DNA of 64,000 nucleotides from Acidobacteriota bacterium. GTDB taxonomy: Bacteria; Acidobacteriota; Blastocatellia; Pyrinomonadales; Pyrinomonadaceae. Under the pieces are notes generated by a model. The model was given only the letters and a program-made list of their open reading frames with translations, was not told the origin of the DNA and did not search any database. Within the stretch, counting starts at the first letter, position 1; each line of letters starts with the position of its first letter. The translations under genes and the position numbers were made by a program. Shown piece after piece: positions 36,980 to 45,978 of this stretch. The stretch covers positions 24,579-88,578 of the forward strand of contig JAHBSG010000016.1 in assembly GCA_019639235.1 (NCBI GenBank), read 5' to 3'.

Positions 36980-37438
36980 ATGGGAGTTTTTCGCAGTATC
37001 CTCATCAAGCTCGGACTCGCCGACCTCGAGGCAGACAGAACGCCGATCAGCGTCTTCTTACTCGATGACGACAAGCGTCGTCACACGTGGTTTCAGAAGC
37101 GTTTTTCGGGCGACGAACTTGCGATAGCCGAAACGGTCGAAGAGGCGAAGGCGTTGCTCGAAAAGGGCTCTTTCGACGCCATTTTTCTTGATCACGACCT
37201 GCTCCCGCACCACTACGAATCGAACGACCACGACGATTACGCGAGCACCGGATACGCGATCGCCGAATGGCTTGACGAACGCCGCGAACTGCATCGTGCG
37301 GCGACCATCGTCGTTCATACACGCAATGCCGACGCGGCGATTCCGATGGTCCAGAAGCTTCGCGAATCGGGTCGCAACGTCGAATACTGTGCCTTCCCGA
37401 TGCTCGATCTCAAGATCCGTTCCTATTGGAAGCGCTAA
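36980..37438 (+). CDS. Receiver-like protein (cyclic-phosphate-processing REC type)
   Basis: A 152-residue protein with a receiver-like core: acidic pair FLLDDDKRRH (about residues 27-36), IFLDHDLLPHHYESNDHDD with the central Asp (about 71-89), and VVHTRNADAA (about 112-121). The family is usually called cyclic-phosphate-processing receiver and occurs as a small standalone protein. No histidine kinase is adjacent. Function unknown. Confidence 0.75.
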   Translation: MGVFRSILIKLGLADLEADRTPISVFLLDDDKRRHTWFQKRFSGDELAIAETVEEAKALLEKGSFDAIFLDHDLLPHHYESNDHDDYASTGYAIAEWLDERRELHRAATIVVHTRNADAAIPMVQKLRESGRNVEYCAFPMLDLKIRSYWKR

Positions 37439-37485
37439 AAAAGCAGGCCGTCGATGCGAGTCTGCTTTCTGTCTTTATTCGGCGA

Positions 37486-38574
37486 TCAGTGTTTCGCCGG
37501 GTTCTTCTTGATCTCACCGATCAGCTCCGCGATCGCGTCCTTAAGATCGGCATTCTCGGGCTTTGTCGCAAGGTGCTCGATGGCCATTACGTAAGCCGTT
37601 TTAAAGGCTTCTTCCTTCGTCACTTTCACATCGGGTTCAACGCCCGTTCCTTCCCAGTTCGTCTTAGTGATCGGGCTGATCGCCCGGCCCGTCGAGATGA
37701 AGGCCGAAAAATGATCGCCAAGCCGGAACATCCCGCCCGGATGGGCACCGCCGCCGGTCGTTTCGCCGATGATAGTTGCCCGCTTGAGGTTCTTGAGGTT
37801 ATAGGTGAATTCCTCGCCTGCCGAGAACGTCCGCTTAGCGGTAAGCACAAACACGGGTTTATCCCCATACTTGCGGCCCTTGACCTCCGGCTTCGTCCAG
37901 AATTCCTCCGTACGGTCACCGGCCCGCCAATAGAGGCTGTTCAGATGCACCGGTTTATCTCCGAAAAGATATGATGAGATCAGCGCGACCATCTCCGGCG
38001 AGCCGCCGCCGTTCTGCCGAAGATCGATGATCAATGCCTCAGTATTGGCGATGAAGTTCATCGCCGCTTCGACAGTTTCTTTCCCGATCTCCGGATCGGA
38101 GAAGCCGTTAAGCTTGATGTAACCGATATTCCCGCGAAGCCGTTCTACGGTTTCGAAGCCTGCGTTGATGTTCAGGACATTGTTCCGGTGCTTGATCTTT
38201 TCGGCTTCGGTCGGAGCGGCCTGCGGCTGCCGGACCGGGAGAGCATCCGCCGAAAACCGCACCCGCAGATGCCGGTCGTTCGTCGCCGCCTGCAAGTCCG
38301 CGGTCAGGGCTTCCGCGAATGCCTTGCCGCTCGTGATCGCATCATATTTGCCGTCCGCTCGGTTCTTTTCGAGCATGCCCGCGGTCTTCTCGGCAACCTC
38401 CGGGAAGACATAGTTTGCCTTGAGGTCCTCTCTGAGTTCCGCGATGACGGCGTTCCGCGTAGCCGCATCTACCGGCATATCGGCGCCCGCGGCCGGGCCT
38501 TGGCCAAAGCAGGCTGCGACGACCACCAGAACGATGAACAGCACCACCTTTATCATTAACGAAGAAAAATACAT
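37486..38574 (-). CDS. S41-family peptidase, probable lipoprotein
   Basis: A 362-residue protein with a signal sequence ending in a lipobox-like VVAAC (Cys about residue 22). The S41 core has GNIGYIKLNGFSDPEIG, ALIIDLRQNGGGSPEM, the catalytic Ser in RTFSAGEEF (about residues 249-257) and IIGETTGGGAHPG. There is no PDZ domain; it resembles the IRBP-like (TSPc) subgroup. The start is supported by GGAGG before the ATG at 38574. It lies 28 bp downstream of a TetR regulator, which probably controls it. Confidence 0.88.
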   Translation of the reverse strand: MYFSSLMIKVVLFIVLVVVAACFGQGPAAGADMPVDAATRNAVIAELREDLKANYVFPEVAEKTAGMLEKNRADGKYDAITSGKAFAEALTADLQAATNDRHLRVRFSADALPVRQPQAAPTEAEKIKHRNNVLNINAGFETVERLRGNIGYIKLNGFSDPEIGKETVEAAMNFIANTEALIIDLRQNGGGSPEMVALISSYLFGDKPVHLNSLYWRAGDRTEEFWTKPEVKGRKYGDKPVFVLTAKRTFSAGEEFTYNLKNLKRATIIGETTGGGAHPGGMFRLGDHFSAFISTGRAISPITKTNWEGTGVEPDVKVTKEEAFKTAYVMAIEHLATKPENADLKDAIAELIGEIKKNPAKH

Positions 38575-38602
38575 ATTACTGCCTCCGTAGATCTAACTTT
38601 CC

Positions 38603-39202
38603 TTACTTAGTAACCAAACCATATATAAGCAGCCGGGCGGTTTGTTCCGCACGGCCGCGGATCTCTTCGAGCTTGCCGAGTTCCTTTGCGCTCAAGCTGA
38701 ATGGCAGCAGCGAGTTCGTCGCCGTTAGCATCGCCATCGCCGTCGCGACCGCATCCACGTCGCGCATCGTGCCGTTCGCGATGCCTTCGCTGATCACCTT
38801 TGCCATTATCCTCGCTTCCGTCTCAAAGTGGGCCTTCCGGCGTTCGAGCAAAGCCGGGCGGATGCTGGCGAGCAGCTCATTGATACTCTCGGTATAATGC
38901 TGAACGCTCTTGAACCGGAAGACGACGCGTTCGACCAGCATCTCGGCAAGCCGCTCGTCGGGTGCCGAATCCTTTGCCGCGATCACGCGAAGCCGGGCCG
39001 TCAGGCGATCGACGATGCGGTCGATGTGTGAAAGGGCGATCTCCTGTTTGCTTGAAAAGTGAAGATAGACCGAGCCCTTGCCGATGCCGGTCTCGCGGGC
39101 CAGGTCGTCTATCGTCATCTTCTTGTAGCCATAACGGGCCAGCAGGCGGTCGGTCGCATCAAGAATGTCGCTTTTTACGTCTCGCTTGTTTCCGGTATCC
39201 AT
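38603..39202 (-). CDS. TetR-family transcriptional regulator
   Basis: A 199-residue regulator. The ATG at 39202 is chosen because GAGG precedes it; the open frame reaches a TTG at 39238. The helix-turn-helix is residues about 9-55 (LDATDRLLARYGYKKMTIDD, then GKGSVYLHFSSKQE). The C-terminal ligand domain is helical and unassigned. It is in the same direction as the S41 gene, 28 bp away, so the pair may be co-regulated. Confidence 0.88.
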   Translation of the reverse strand: MDTGNKRDVKSDILDATDRLLARYGYKKMTIDDLARETGIGKGSVYLHFSSKQEIALSHIDRIVDRLTARLRVIAAKDSAPDERLAEMLVERVVFRFKSVQHYTESINELLASIRPALLERRKAHFETEARIMAKVISEGIANGTMRDVDAVATAMAMLTATNSLLPFSLSAKELGKLEEIRGRAEQTARLLIYGLVTK

Positions 39203-39297
39203 ATGATCCTCAGTTGACGAATGACCAGATTCGTCCAACAGTCATAATATGCTCTTTACGCGGGGTTGTAAAGGAAGGTTCCGCTTTTTCCGCGAAA

Positions 39298-40428
39298 CTA
39301 GTCTTTCAGGTACTTCTTTCCCTTGAGCTTTGCGGGGAGCAGGCTGTCTTTCTCGTCTTCGGTTTCTTTCCCGTAGCCGAGTTCTTTCATCAATTTGGTC
39401 GGGGCATTGCGGAGCTTCATCGGGACGGGCAGGTTGCCGAATCGCTTTGCATCGGCAAGGGCTTCGGCGATGGCATCGTTGGCCGAGCGGTCCTTTGCCG
39501 CACGTGCAAGATACGCGGCTCCATGGGCAAGGTTGAGCGTGCATTCGGGATAGCCGATGGTTTCGACCGCACGGAAAACGGCGTTCGCCACGACCAATGC
39601 TGTCGGCTGGGCCAGCCCGACATCTTCCGAAGCAAAGATCACCATCCGGCGGGCGATGAACTTCGGGTCCTCGCCGCTCTCGATCATCCGGGCGAGGTAA
39701 TAGATCGCCGCGTCCGGATCGCTCGCCCGCATCGACTTGATGAATGCGCTGATAACGTTGTAGTGCTCTTCGCCTTTCTTGTCATAACGAAGAAAGCGGT
39801 TTTGGAGCGTCTCTTTCAGATTCTCGAGCGTCAGTTCGCCGTAAAGCTCCGCCGCGTTCTCGATCATCGTCAGGGCCTGGCGGGCGTCGCCGTTTGCGAG
39901 CTCCGTAAGCCACTCCGTCGCCTCGTCGCCAAGCTCGTATCCCGAGCGGCCGATGATGGCGAACATCTCTTCTTTCGTAAATTCCTTAAGCGTAAAGACC
40001 CGCAGCCTCGAGAGCAGTGCCGGGATGACCTCAAAGCTCGGGTTCTCGGTCGTCGCACCGATAAGGACAAGCCCGCCCGATTCGACGAACGGCAGCAGAA
40101 AGTCCTGCTGGGCCTTGTTAAAGCGGTGGATCTCGTCAAGAAAAAGCACCTTCGGCCGGCCCATTGTCGGCAAGGCGATCAGCTTTCTAATGTCTTCCTT
40201 CCCTGCGGAAACGGCGGAAAGCTCAAAGAACTCGGCCTCGATGGCATTTGCATAGATGCGGGCGAGCGTGGTCTTTCCGGTACCGGGCGGGCCCCAAAGA
40301 ATGAACGAGAAGATGCTCTTTTGCTCGATGGCGAGCCGGAGCGGTTTGCCCTCCCCGACAAGGTGCTCCTGCCCGATGTATTCATCGAGGCTGGCGGGTC
40401 GGATCCGGCTGGCGAGCGGTTCGGGCAT
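39298..40428 (-). CDS. rarA: Replication-associated recombination protein A (RarA/MgsA)
   Basis: A AAA+ ATPase related to clamp loaders that acts at stalled forks. Starting at MPEPLASRIRP (40428) gives 376 residues. Walker A is GPPGTGKTTLAR (about residues 46-57), Walker B VLFLDEIHRFNK (about 98-109), then GATTENPSFEV, and the C-terminal MgsA domain has the YPECTLNLAHGAAYLARAAK region. The frame is open to 40512, and a GTG at 40464 is an alternative start, but the divergent M50 gene needs the intervening DNA for promoters. Confidence 0.92.
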   Translation of the reverse strand: MPEPLASRIRPASLDEYIGQEHLVGEGKPLRLAIEQKSIFSFILWGPPGTGKTTLARIYANAIEAEFFELSAVSAGKEDIRKLIALPTMGRPKVLFLDEIHRFNKAQQDFLLPFVESGGLVLIGATTENPSFEVIPALLSRLRVFTLKEFTKEEMFAIIGRSGYELGDEATEWLTELANGDARQALTMIENAAELYGELTLENLKETLQNRFLRYDKKGEEHYNVISAFIKSMRASDPDAAIYYLARMIESGEDPKFIARRMVIFASEDVGLAQPTALVVANAVFRAVETIGYPECTLNLAHGAAYLARAAKDRSANDAIAEALADAKRFGNLPVPMKLRNAPTKLMKELGYGKETEDEKDSLLPAKLKGKKYLKD

Positions 40429-40502
40429 TGGCGGCTTCAGTATTTGTATGAAAGAATCTAACACATAATTTTCGGCAGCGGCATAAGCAAAGAGGCCCGC
40501 GA

Positions 40503-41633
40503 ATGAGAACACATATCAAATTTGGAAAGATACTCGGAATCGAGATCGGCATTCATTACAGTTGGTTGATCATTGCCGTGCTGATCACGCTTTCGCTCGG
40601 CGGTTACTTTGGCCAGTCGCACCCGGAATGGGGCGACGGCGTTATCTGGGCGATGGCGGTCGGTTCGGCGGTGATGTTCTTTGCGGCGATCGTTATCCAC
40701 GAGATGTCGCACGCCCTCGTTGCACGTGCCTACGACATTCCGGTCAAGTCGATCACGCTCTTTGCGCTCGGCGGCGTCGCCCAGATCGAGAAGGACGCCG
40801 AAACGGCGAAGACCGAGTTTTGGATCGGCATTGTCGGGCCGATAACGAGCGCCGTTATCGGCGGGCTTTGCCTCGCCGCGGCGTATCTGCTTGGCTGGAC
40901 ATTCGGGGCCGATACATCGACACCCTTGATGGCTGTTCTCGTTTGGCTCGGTTACATCAATATCGCTCTCGCAGTATTTAACATGGTGCCCGGATTCCCG
41001 ATGGACGGCGGCCGGGTGATGCGGGCGGCGATCTGGGCGATCGTGAAGGACCGCGAACGGGCGACCAAGGCGGCATCGCTGATCGGCCAGACGATCGCAT
41101 TCGGCTTCATCATCTTTGGCATCATCGCTTTCTTCCGCGGCTCGGGCATCGGCGGGCTCTGGATCGCATTCATTGGCTGGTTCCTGCTGACCTCGGCAAG
41201 GGCGAGCTATGCCCAATCGGAGATGACGCAGGCTTTCGCCGGGCTCAAGGTCCGCGACCTGATGACGACCGAATGTGCCCGCGTCGATCCTCGGACGAAT
41301 CTGCAGTCGCTCGTCGATGACAATATTCTAAAGGCCGGGAACCGCTGCTTTTTGGTCGAGGAAAATGGCGAATTGCTTGGGCTTGTAACACCCGCCGATG
41401 TTCGCTCGGTCGAGCGGACGATGTGGCCGATGAAGACGGTTGACGACGTTATGCGGCCGTTCGAAGGGCTCCACACCGCCGCACCCGAGGCGACGATCGT
41501 AGAGGCACTGGAAACGATGGGCCGGGCAGACGTCAATCAACTTCCCGTGCTTGAGAACGGCCGGCTTGTCGGAATGATCTCACGCGATCGAATACTTAAT
41601 TACCTCGTCGCACGTAAAGAGCTCGATATGTGA
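40503..41633 (+). CDS. Site-2 protease family (M50) protein with CBS pair
   Basis: A 376-residue integral membrane metalloprotease. The zinc motif HEMSH (about residues 62-66) lies in helix 3, and [12 protein letters not shown] (about 161-172) supplies the third ligand Asp. Two CBS domains follow (about 245-305 and 310-368, [20 protein letters not shown] and [20 protein letters not shown]), which usually sense nucleotides. The Rip-like type often cleaves membrane-bound anti-sigma factors; the substrate is unknown. A TTGTAT-N16-TAATTT promoter may lie near 40446-40473. Confidence 0.9.
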   Translation: MRTHIKFGKILGIEIGIHYSWLIIAVLITLSLGGYFGQSHPEWGDGVIWAMAVGSAVMFFAAIVIHEMSHALVARAYDIPVKSITLFALGGVAQIEKDAETAKTEFWIGIVGPITSAVIGGLCLAAAYLLGWTFGADTSTPLMAVLVWLGYINIALAVFNMVPGFPMDGGRVMRAAIWAIVKDRERATKAASLIGQTIAFGFIIFGIIAFFRGSGIGGLWIAFIGWFLLTSARASYAQSEMTQAFAGLKVRDLMTTECARVDPRTNLQSLVDDNILKAGNRCFLVEENGELLGLVTPADVRSVERTMWPMKTVDDVMRPFEGLHTAAPEATIVEALETMGRADVNQLPVLENGRLVGMISRDRILNYLVARKELDM

Positions 41634-41643
41634 TCGCCGCCGG

Positions 41644-41874
41644 TCACATCCGCTCGGCTTCAAGATTTGCGGCAACGCATTCGCCGCAGAGAAACCCTTC
41701 CGAAATGCCTTGCTCGGCCTTTCGCCGGAACGTTTCGTGGGTGTCCGCATCGACGAACGCCGTCCGCGCGCATTGCTCGCAAAGCATCTCGTGCGGCGTT
41801 GCAGCGGTCCTCACGCTCGATTCCGTCTTGATCTCCTCGAACCTGTCCGCGTCAAATTGTGCTCGTGTCGTCAT
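41644..41874 (-). CDS. Small protein with zinc-ribbon-like Cys pairs
   Basis: A 76-residue protein with CEQC (about residues 32-35) and CGEC (about 63-66), spaced like a zinc ribbon, and an otherwise charged, helical chain. It starts with MTTRAQFDADRFEEI and ends 10 bp from the M50 gene on the opposite strand. The family is not recognised. Confidence 0.6.
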   Translation of the reverse strand: MTTRAQFDADRFEEIKTESSVRTAATPHEMLCEQCARTAFVDADTHETFRRKAEQGISEGFLCGECVAANLEAERM

Positions 41875-42045
41875 CTGAAACTACCTCTTTATTCTCGGCC
41901 GCATTTTGCAGGACAGGGAAGCGGCCGGCCGGATCGCGCTCGGGGTCACCTATAGAATACTCCTAAACCGTGTCCACATACAGCAACGCCATCACACCCA
42001 TTGCCAAGCAAACCCGCCTTATCTCCGTACTCGCTGACAGTTCAC

Positions 42046-42230
42046 CTAGCCGAGCGGAAAGACTGAAGTTCTTGTCATTCTAACAAAGCCCCCTCGCCGA
42101 CCGGGAAAGCCGCAGTTGTTCTAGAACTGAGAAAGACCACCTCGCCGAGCGGAAAGGTCGCAATTTTCCAGGACTGAGAAAGATCGCCTCGCCGAGCGGA
42201 AAAGCTCCGCTTTTCCGAAAGATGCCCTTC
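42046..42230. repeat. Four degenerate tandem copies of a 47-48-bp unit
   Basis: The unit CTCGCCGAGCGGAAAG plus a variable 30-bp tail starts at 42046, 42093, 42141 and 42188. The second and third copies share CTGAGAAAGA in the tail. The surrounding 41875-42537 stretch has no convincing gene and forms the left border of the RHS island. Confidence 0.75.
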
Positions 42231-42537
42231 TTCTCCCAGCGGCTCCGCCGCCGGTTAAGCGGAGTCTGGCCTTCGATATTGCGAACGGCAAGCTTGCCGT
42301 GACAGCTCAGAGCATCGCGAGAGATCGCTCGTGATCCCTACGCGAACGAAATATCTCCTTCCGATCGTTGCCCCGAACGATCAAAAGATATAGCCCACCC
42401 TCGACCAAATTCTTCTTGCCATCTCACGCCCCCAAGGCCTAAAATTGCAAAACGAATCGGGGAGAATTGCATTATCGCAAGCCTGACCCCGCTTCCTTTT
42501 CGGGCAATATCGCCCGGCAGACGCTGACCGATTCCTA

Positions 42538-43044
42538 ATGACGGAGATTGATGTTGTGGAAGACCGAAGTGCTGCAATAGTTTTTAGAATTCACCAAGCG
42601 TTGTTCTTGGTATTGACCAGCTGTATCGTCCTCACGTCGTGCAACCTGAGAGATACGCCAGTATTCAGGAGCCTGGCGGAAGCAAGCGATAAAGAGAGGA
42701 CTCAACAAACCGAGGAAGCAATTCGGAATGATCCGGAGTTGCAGAAACTCAACGAGATCTGTGAGTCCATACCACGGCCACGGGACTCAAGTCTGGTCGG
42801 AAAGTCGCGGGGAGAAAGCAACGGAAAGGCCCTGTGGCTTTATTTCCAGACCGAGGTGAGCTTTGAGGATTTAGAGAAGGTGTGGTCTTCCTACTTTTCA
42901 GAGAATGGCTGGCAGGTAGCGGACCGCGAATATGCCATCGTTGGCAGAACACTTACGGTGCAAAAGGAAGGTTATTCGATTGATGTCCAATACGGTGGGT
43001 TGGGATCGGGGGCGAATTTAGCCTATACGTGTAAACAAAGCTGA
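42538..43044 (+). CDS. Putative lipoprotein
   Basis: A 168-residue protein with a hydrophobic segment ending in a lipobox-like VLTSC (Cys about residue 35). A charged helix and a compact domain with YFQTEVSFEDLEKVWSSYF follow. No family recognised. It sits just before the RHS toxin fragment, and its base composition is closer to the A/T-richer island than to the core. It could belong to the toxin-immunity neighbourhood (inference). Confidence 0.65.
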   Translation: MTEIDVVEDRSAAIVFRIHQALFLVLTSCIVLTSCNLRDTPVFRSLAEASDKERTQQTEEAIRNDPELQKLNEICESIPRPRDSSLVGKSRGESNGKALWLYFQTEVSFEDLEKVWSSYFSENGWQVADREYAIVGRTLTVQKEGYSIDVQYGGLGSGANLAYTCKQS

Positions 43045-43133
43045 AAGTGGTATTGCTCCTGATCAAGGCCCTGCAAGTAATTTCACGCGTGAGTTTCGGG
43101 TAATCCGCGAAATGAAGGCGTTTGCGTCGTGGT

Positions 43134-43413
43134 GGGAAGCTCGCCGCCTAGTACTCCACCGCACCGTCGGCACAGAACCCGACAACGAAATGGACGGTGA
43201 CGGATCAGCTCGGCAGCCCGCGGGTTTTGGTCGATAGCCTCGGGCAGGTCGTCTCACGCCGCGACTTCATGCCCTTTGGCGAGGAGATCACGCCCGACGG
43301 CACGCGCCGCACGGGCAACCTCAAATACAACTTCGGCGACAACATCCGCCAGAAATTCACCGGCTACCAAAAAGACAAAGAAACCAGCCTCGACTTCGCC
43401 GAAGCGAGAATGT
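43134..43413 (+). repeat. RHS core duplication, copy 1
   Basis: About 280 bp of RHS-core DNA align without gaps to 45438-45717. In this copy the codon before Tyr (GAG in copy 2) is TAG at 43149-43151, closing the RHS frame upstream. The homology ends where the toxin-specific sequence begins. Confidence 0.85.
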
Positions 43414-44354
43414 ACGAAAACCGCCTCGGCAGATTCACAGCAGTCGATCCTTTACTCGGCAGCGGGGTGATTAAGGAGCCGCAGTCATTCAATCGGTTTG
43501 TGTATGTGATGAATAATCCGGTTAATTCGACTGACCCTACCGGACTGTGGACAGACAGAAACTGGAGTTCGGGAGATTCGAATTTCTTTGCTGATAGCGA
43601 CCATGGCATTGGTGCCCTGTCCGAGATTTTGGCTTTTCGGACGATTGTAGTGAACGAAAAGACTGGGGAATATCGACATTTTGATGACGGCCATGACGTT
43701 GTTTTAGCCGTTTCAGACCAGCAATTCAAACAATTTCAGGCGCTTTGGAATCAAGCACAATCGAATCCTGATGCGAATCGGTTATACCATTCAACGATTG
43801 ATACCTTTAGACGATCTTGGCGAAACGTTGGCATATCCCAAAGTGACTTTTTTTTCCTTGCTTCTACTGTGTATGCTGAAAGCTCGGGAGGATATCGTGA
43901 GTCTCAAGGAATAGTGAATGTGCTTAGAAATCGGGCGGAAGTTGACGGCACGTCACTAATGACTCAAGTTAGCAATGCGCCAGATTATGGAGTTAGAGGG
44001 GCTACGGAATCGCGAAGAGCGGAATACTTCAAAGAGCAGGGACCAGGAGCGGATCAGAAGAGACTTAATGTTCATAGAGGAATCGCACTAGGGCTAACTA
44101 GAGGTGACATTACTGGCGGGGCTTTCTTTTGGGACGGCTTGGATTTCAATCAGCGTGCACGCGGAAACAATTCGGGCTGGAAGGAGCGGCATCAGGCAGG
44201 GTACTATTTTACCCACCCATCGCATGATCTGTACAACCAGCGTTCGTATCGATCGCCGAGATGGAAGAGTGGGTATTATTACGAATCCACCACAGCAATT
44301 GGCTCCACAACGTTTTCCCGCAAATACGGATATAGCGGTGGAAGTTGGCGCTAA
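43197..44354 (+). CDS. Orphan RHS tip with cell-wall-hydrolase-like toxin domain
   Basis: A 385-residue frame opening at a GTG without a clear ribosome site. Residues 1-120 are the end of an RHS core (DQLGSPRVLVDSLGQ, FTGYQKDKET, ENRLGRFTAVDPL, then the hallmark NPVNSTDPTGLW). The variable C-terminus (about 120-385) contains FFLASTVYAESSGGYRESQG and IVNVLRNRAE, resembling the SleB/CwlJ hydrolase fold with its catalytic Glu. That would make it a peptidoglycan-cutting polymorphic toxin. The full RHS barrel and its secretion signals are missing, so it is a displaced C-terminal cassette. Confidence 0.75.
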   Translation: MTDQLGSPRVLVDSLGQVVSRRDFMPFGEEITPDGTRRTGNLKYNFGDNIRQKFTGYQKDKETSLDFAEARMYENRLGRFTAVDPLLGSGVIKEPQSFNRFVYVMNNPVNSTDPTGLWTDRNWSSGDSNFFADSDHGIGALSEILAFRTIVVNEKTGEYRHFDDGHDVVLAVSDQQFKQFQALWNQAQSNPDANRLYHSTIDTFRRSWRNVGISQSDFFFLASTVYAESSGGYRESQGIVNVLRNRAEVDGTSLMTQVSNAPDYGVRGATESRRAEYFKEQGPGADQKRLNVHRGIALGLTRGDITGGAFFWDGLDFNQRARGNNSGWKERHQAGYYFTHPSHDLYNQRSYRSPRWKSGYYYESTTAIGSTTFSRKYGYSGGSWR

Positions 44355-44393
44355 ATCTCGCCAAAAGAGGTATGATGGACTTGGAGACGGGCT

Positions 44394-45206
44394 ATGAAGA
44401 TTAGCACAATGTTTGTTCTGTTATTGGCAGCGACGGTTGGTCTTTCGTATATTCAAAGAGAACCATCGGGTTCCGGTGGTGCCGCGCTGTCCCCGCTTGA
44501 ATCGAATGCAAAGGCGCTTCGGCTGCTACCACAAGGTGTTCTTTTCATGGGTGAGGCAATAACGGTCTTCGAAGAACCTGACAGTGGTCTAGCACTGTGG
44601 AATCCTGACGCTCGAGATACTTCGTGTACAGGCAAAAGTGATGAGATATTCCGTGACGTGCTGCCGGAACAGGTTGTTGAGGGTACGCAGTATTATAGAA
44701 TCAAGACGGTGCAAGAGAATGGACCTGGCGCGGATCGGGTTTGGGTGTATCTAGACCGACTTACATTCTTAAGAATTGGTGAAAGTTCGTTTAAGGAGAT
44801 TGATAAAGTTGCCAAAGCGACGCTCGGCAGTTCGCTTTTTTTACTTGTTAATGATTCTAGTTCCTACGTTTTATACATCGGGCAAGAGTCTGTTTCGTCT
44901 GGTCTAGGACTTTCCCGAAGGGTGCATCTTGTCCATCAAAACGGAGACGGGTCCGAAATGACGGTTTTCTATTCGGTTTCGAATGACCCACGTCGGGTCA
45001 AATTAGTCAGAACTGGCGAGTTATATTTTGTGCGGACTGACTATAATTGGGATCGAACCGACGAAGTAAACGGACCAGTATGGCTTGAAATAAGCGTCCT
45101 GTCGCGTAAGGAGGGTAGGGAACGAGTTCTTCGGAAGGACGATGTATATTGCCCAGACATCAACAAGGCACTTCAGCAACTGTCATCTCGACGGATATCC
45201 GAATGA
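44394..45206 (+). CDS. Exported protein, immunity candidate for the RHS toxin
   Basis: A 270-residue protein with an N-terminal signal or anchor helix (about residues 4-20, ISTMFVLLLAATVGLSYI). A mostly beta domain of unknown family follows. It begins 39 bp after the RHS toxin stop and shares its A/T-richer composition. A periplasmic location fits protection against a toxin that cuts cell wall. The immunity role is inferred from position only. Confidence 0.6.
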   Translation: MKISTMFVLLLAATVGLSYIQREPSGSGGAALSPLESNAKALRLLPQGVLFMGEAITVFEEPDSGLALWNPDARDTSCTGKSDEIFRDVLPEQVVEGTQYYRIKTVQENGPGADRVWVYLDRLTFLRIGESSFKEIDKVAKATLGSSLFLLVNDSSSYVLYIGQESVSSGLGLSRRVHLVHQNGDGSEMTVFYSVSNDPRRVKLVRTGELYFVRTDYNWDRTDEVNGPVWLEISVLSRKEGRERVLRKDDVYCPDINKALQQLSSRRISE

Positions 45207-45244
45207 AGTGCTTCTTTGCGTGAACTATTTAACTCGACTTGATT

Positions 45245-45436
45245 TTAGGGTTGTGGATCTCTACGTTCGACGATAAGCCAGCCGAGATGAACGATATCGT
45301 TGGCTGAAAGGAAATCGCCGGCGGTCAGCTTCCGCGGGCCGAAGTCGTCAATGGAGAATGGCTCGCCGCTGATCTCGACCTCGGTTTCGAGCAGCTCGCG
45401 GCCTTCTTTGTGCAGTTCTTTCTCCGCTTCGTCGGC
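45245..45436 (-). pseudogene. C-terminal remnant of an unidentified gene
   Basis: The minus-strand frame ending at 45245 has codon use typical of the chromosome (G/C third positions). It reads like a real protein end (ELLETEVEISGEPFSIDDFG, then GDFLSANDIVHLGWLIVERR). Upstream, at 45437, the sequence switches to antisense of the RHS core, so the gene's 5' part is gone. It looks like a gene cut by arrival or rearrangement of RHS DNA. Confidence 0.5.
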
Positions 45437-45437
45437 C

Positions 45438-45717
45438 GGGAAGCTCGCCGCCGAGTACTCGACCGCTCCGCCGGAGCAGAATCCGACAACGAAATGGACG
45501 GTCACCGACCAGCTAGGCTCGCCGAGGGTTTTGGTCGATAGCCTCGGGCAAGTCGTATCCCGGCGGGACTTTATGCCGTTCGGTGAAGAGATCACGCCCG
45601 ACGGCACGCACCGCACGGCCGACCTGAAATACAACTTCGGCGACAACATCCGCCAGAAATTTACCGGCTACCAGAAAGACAAAGAAACCGGCCTCGACCT
45701 CGCCGAAGCGCAAATGC
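45438..45717 (+). pseudogene. RHS core fragment, copy 2
   Basis: This is the plus-strand RHS fragment (AAEYSTAPPEQNP, TDQLGSPRVLVDSLGQ, EITPDGTHRTADL, FTGYQKDKET). It is gaplessly collinear with 43134-43413. It has no barrel upstream and no toxin tip downstream; the frame runs into the tRNA-Phe terminator and the tRNA gene antisense. It marks the right border of the RHS island. Confidence 0.8.
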
Positions 45718-45727
45718 TGCACAAAAT

Positions 45728-45755
45728 GGAAAAGGGCCGCCGAGATGGCAGCCCT
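45728..45755 (-). terminator. Terminator of tRNA-Phe
   Basis: AGGGCCGCC (45733-45741) and GGCAGCCCT (45747-45755) form a 9-bp stem with one G-U pair in the minus-strand RNA. TTTT follows. Confidence 0.75.
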
Positions 45756-45771
45756 AAGCTGTTGATAATAT

Positions 45772-45847
<76 letters not shown>

Positions 45848-45877
45848 GGATTCGCGTCTTCAGACGGCGAAACCCTT

Positions 45878-45906
45878 AATATACGGATTCGCTTGTTTTC
45901 TGTCAA
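45878..45906 (-). promoter_or_regulatory. tRNA-Phe promoter
   Basis: On the minus strand, TTGACA (45906-45901), a 17-bp spacer and TATATT (45883-45878) lie about 30 bp before the tRNA 5' end. It is a near-perfect sigma-70 promoter. Confidence 0.85.
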
Positions 45907-45978
45907 ACGAATTAGGCAAGGTCGGTTTTCGGATAACCGATTGACCGCATTCGGACATCTCAGGCGAAATATGGGAAA

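Noticed and set aside
38962..40461. A 499-codon open frame on the plus strand
   Set aside because: Antisense to rarA and the TetR gene, both with clear motifs.
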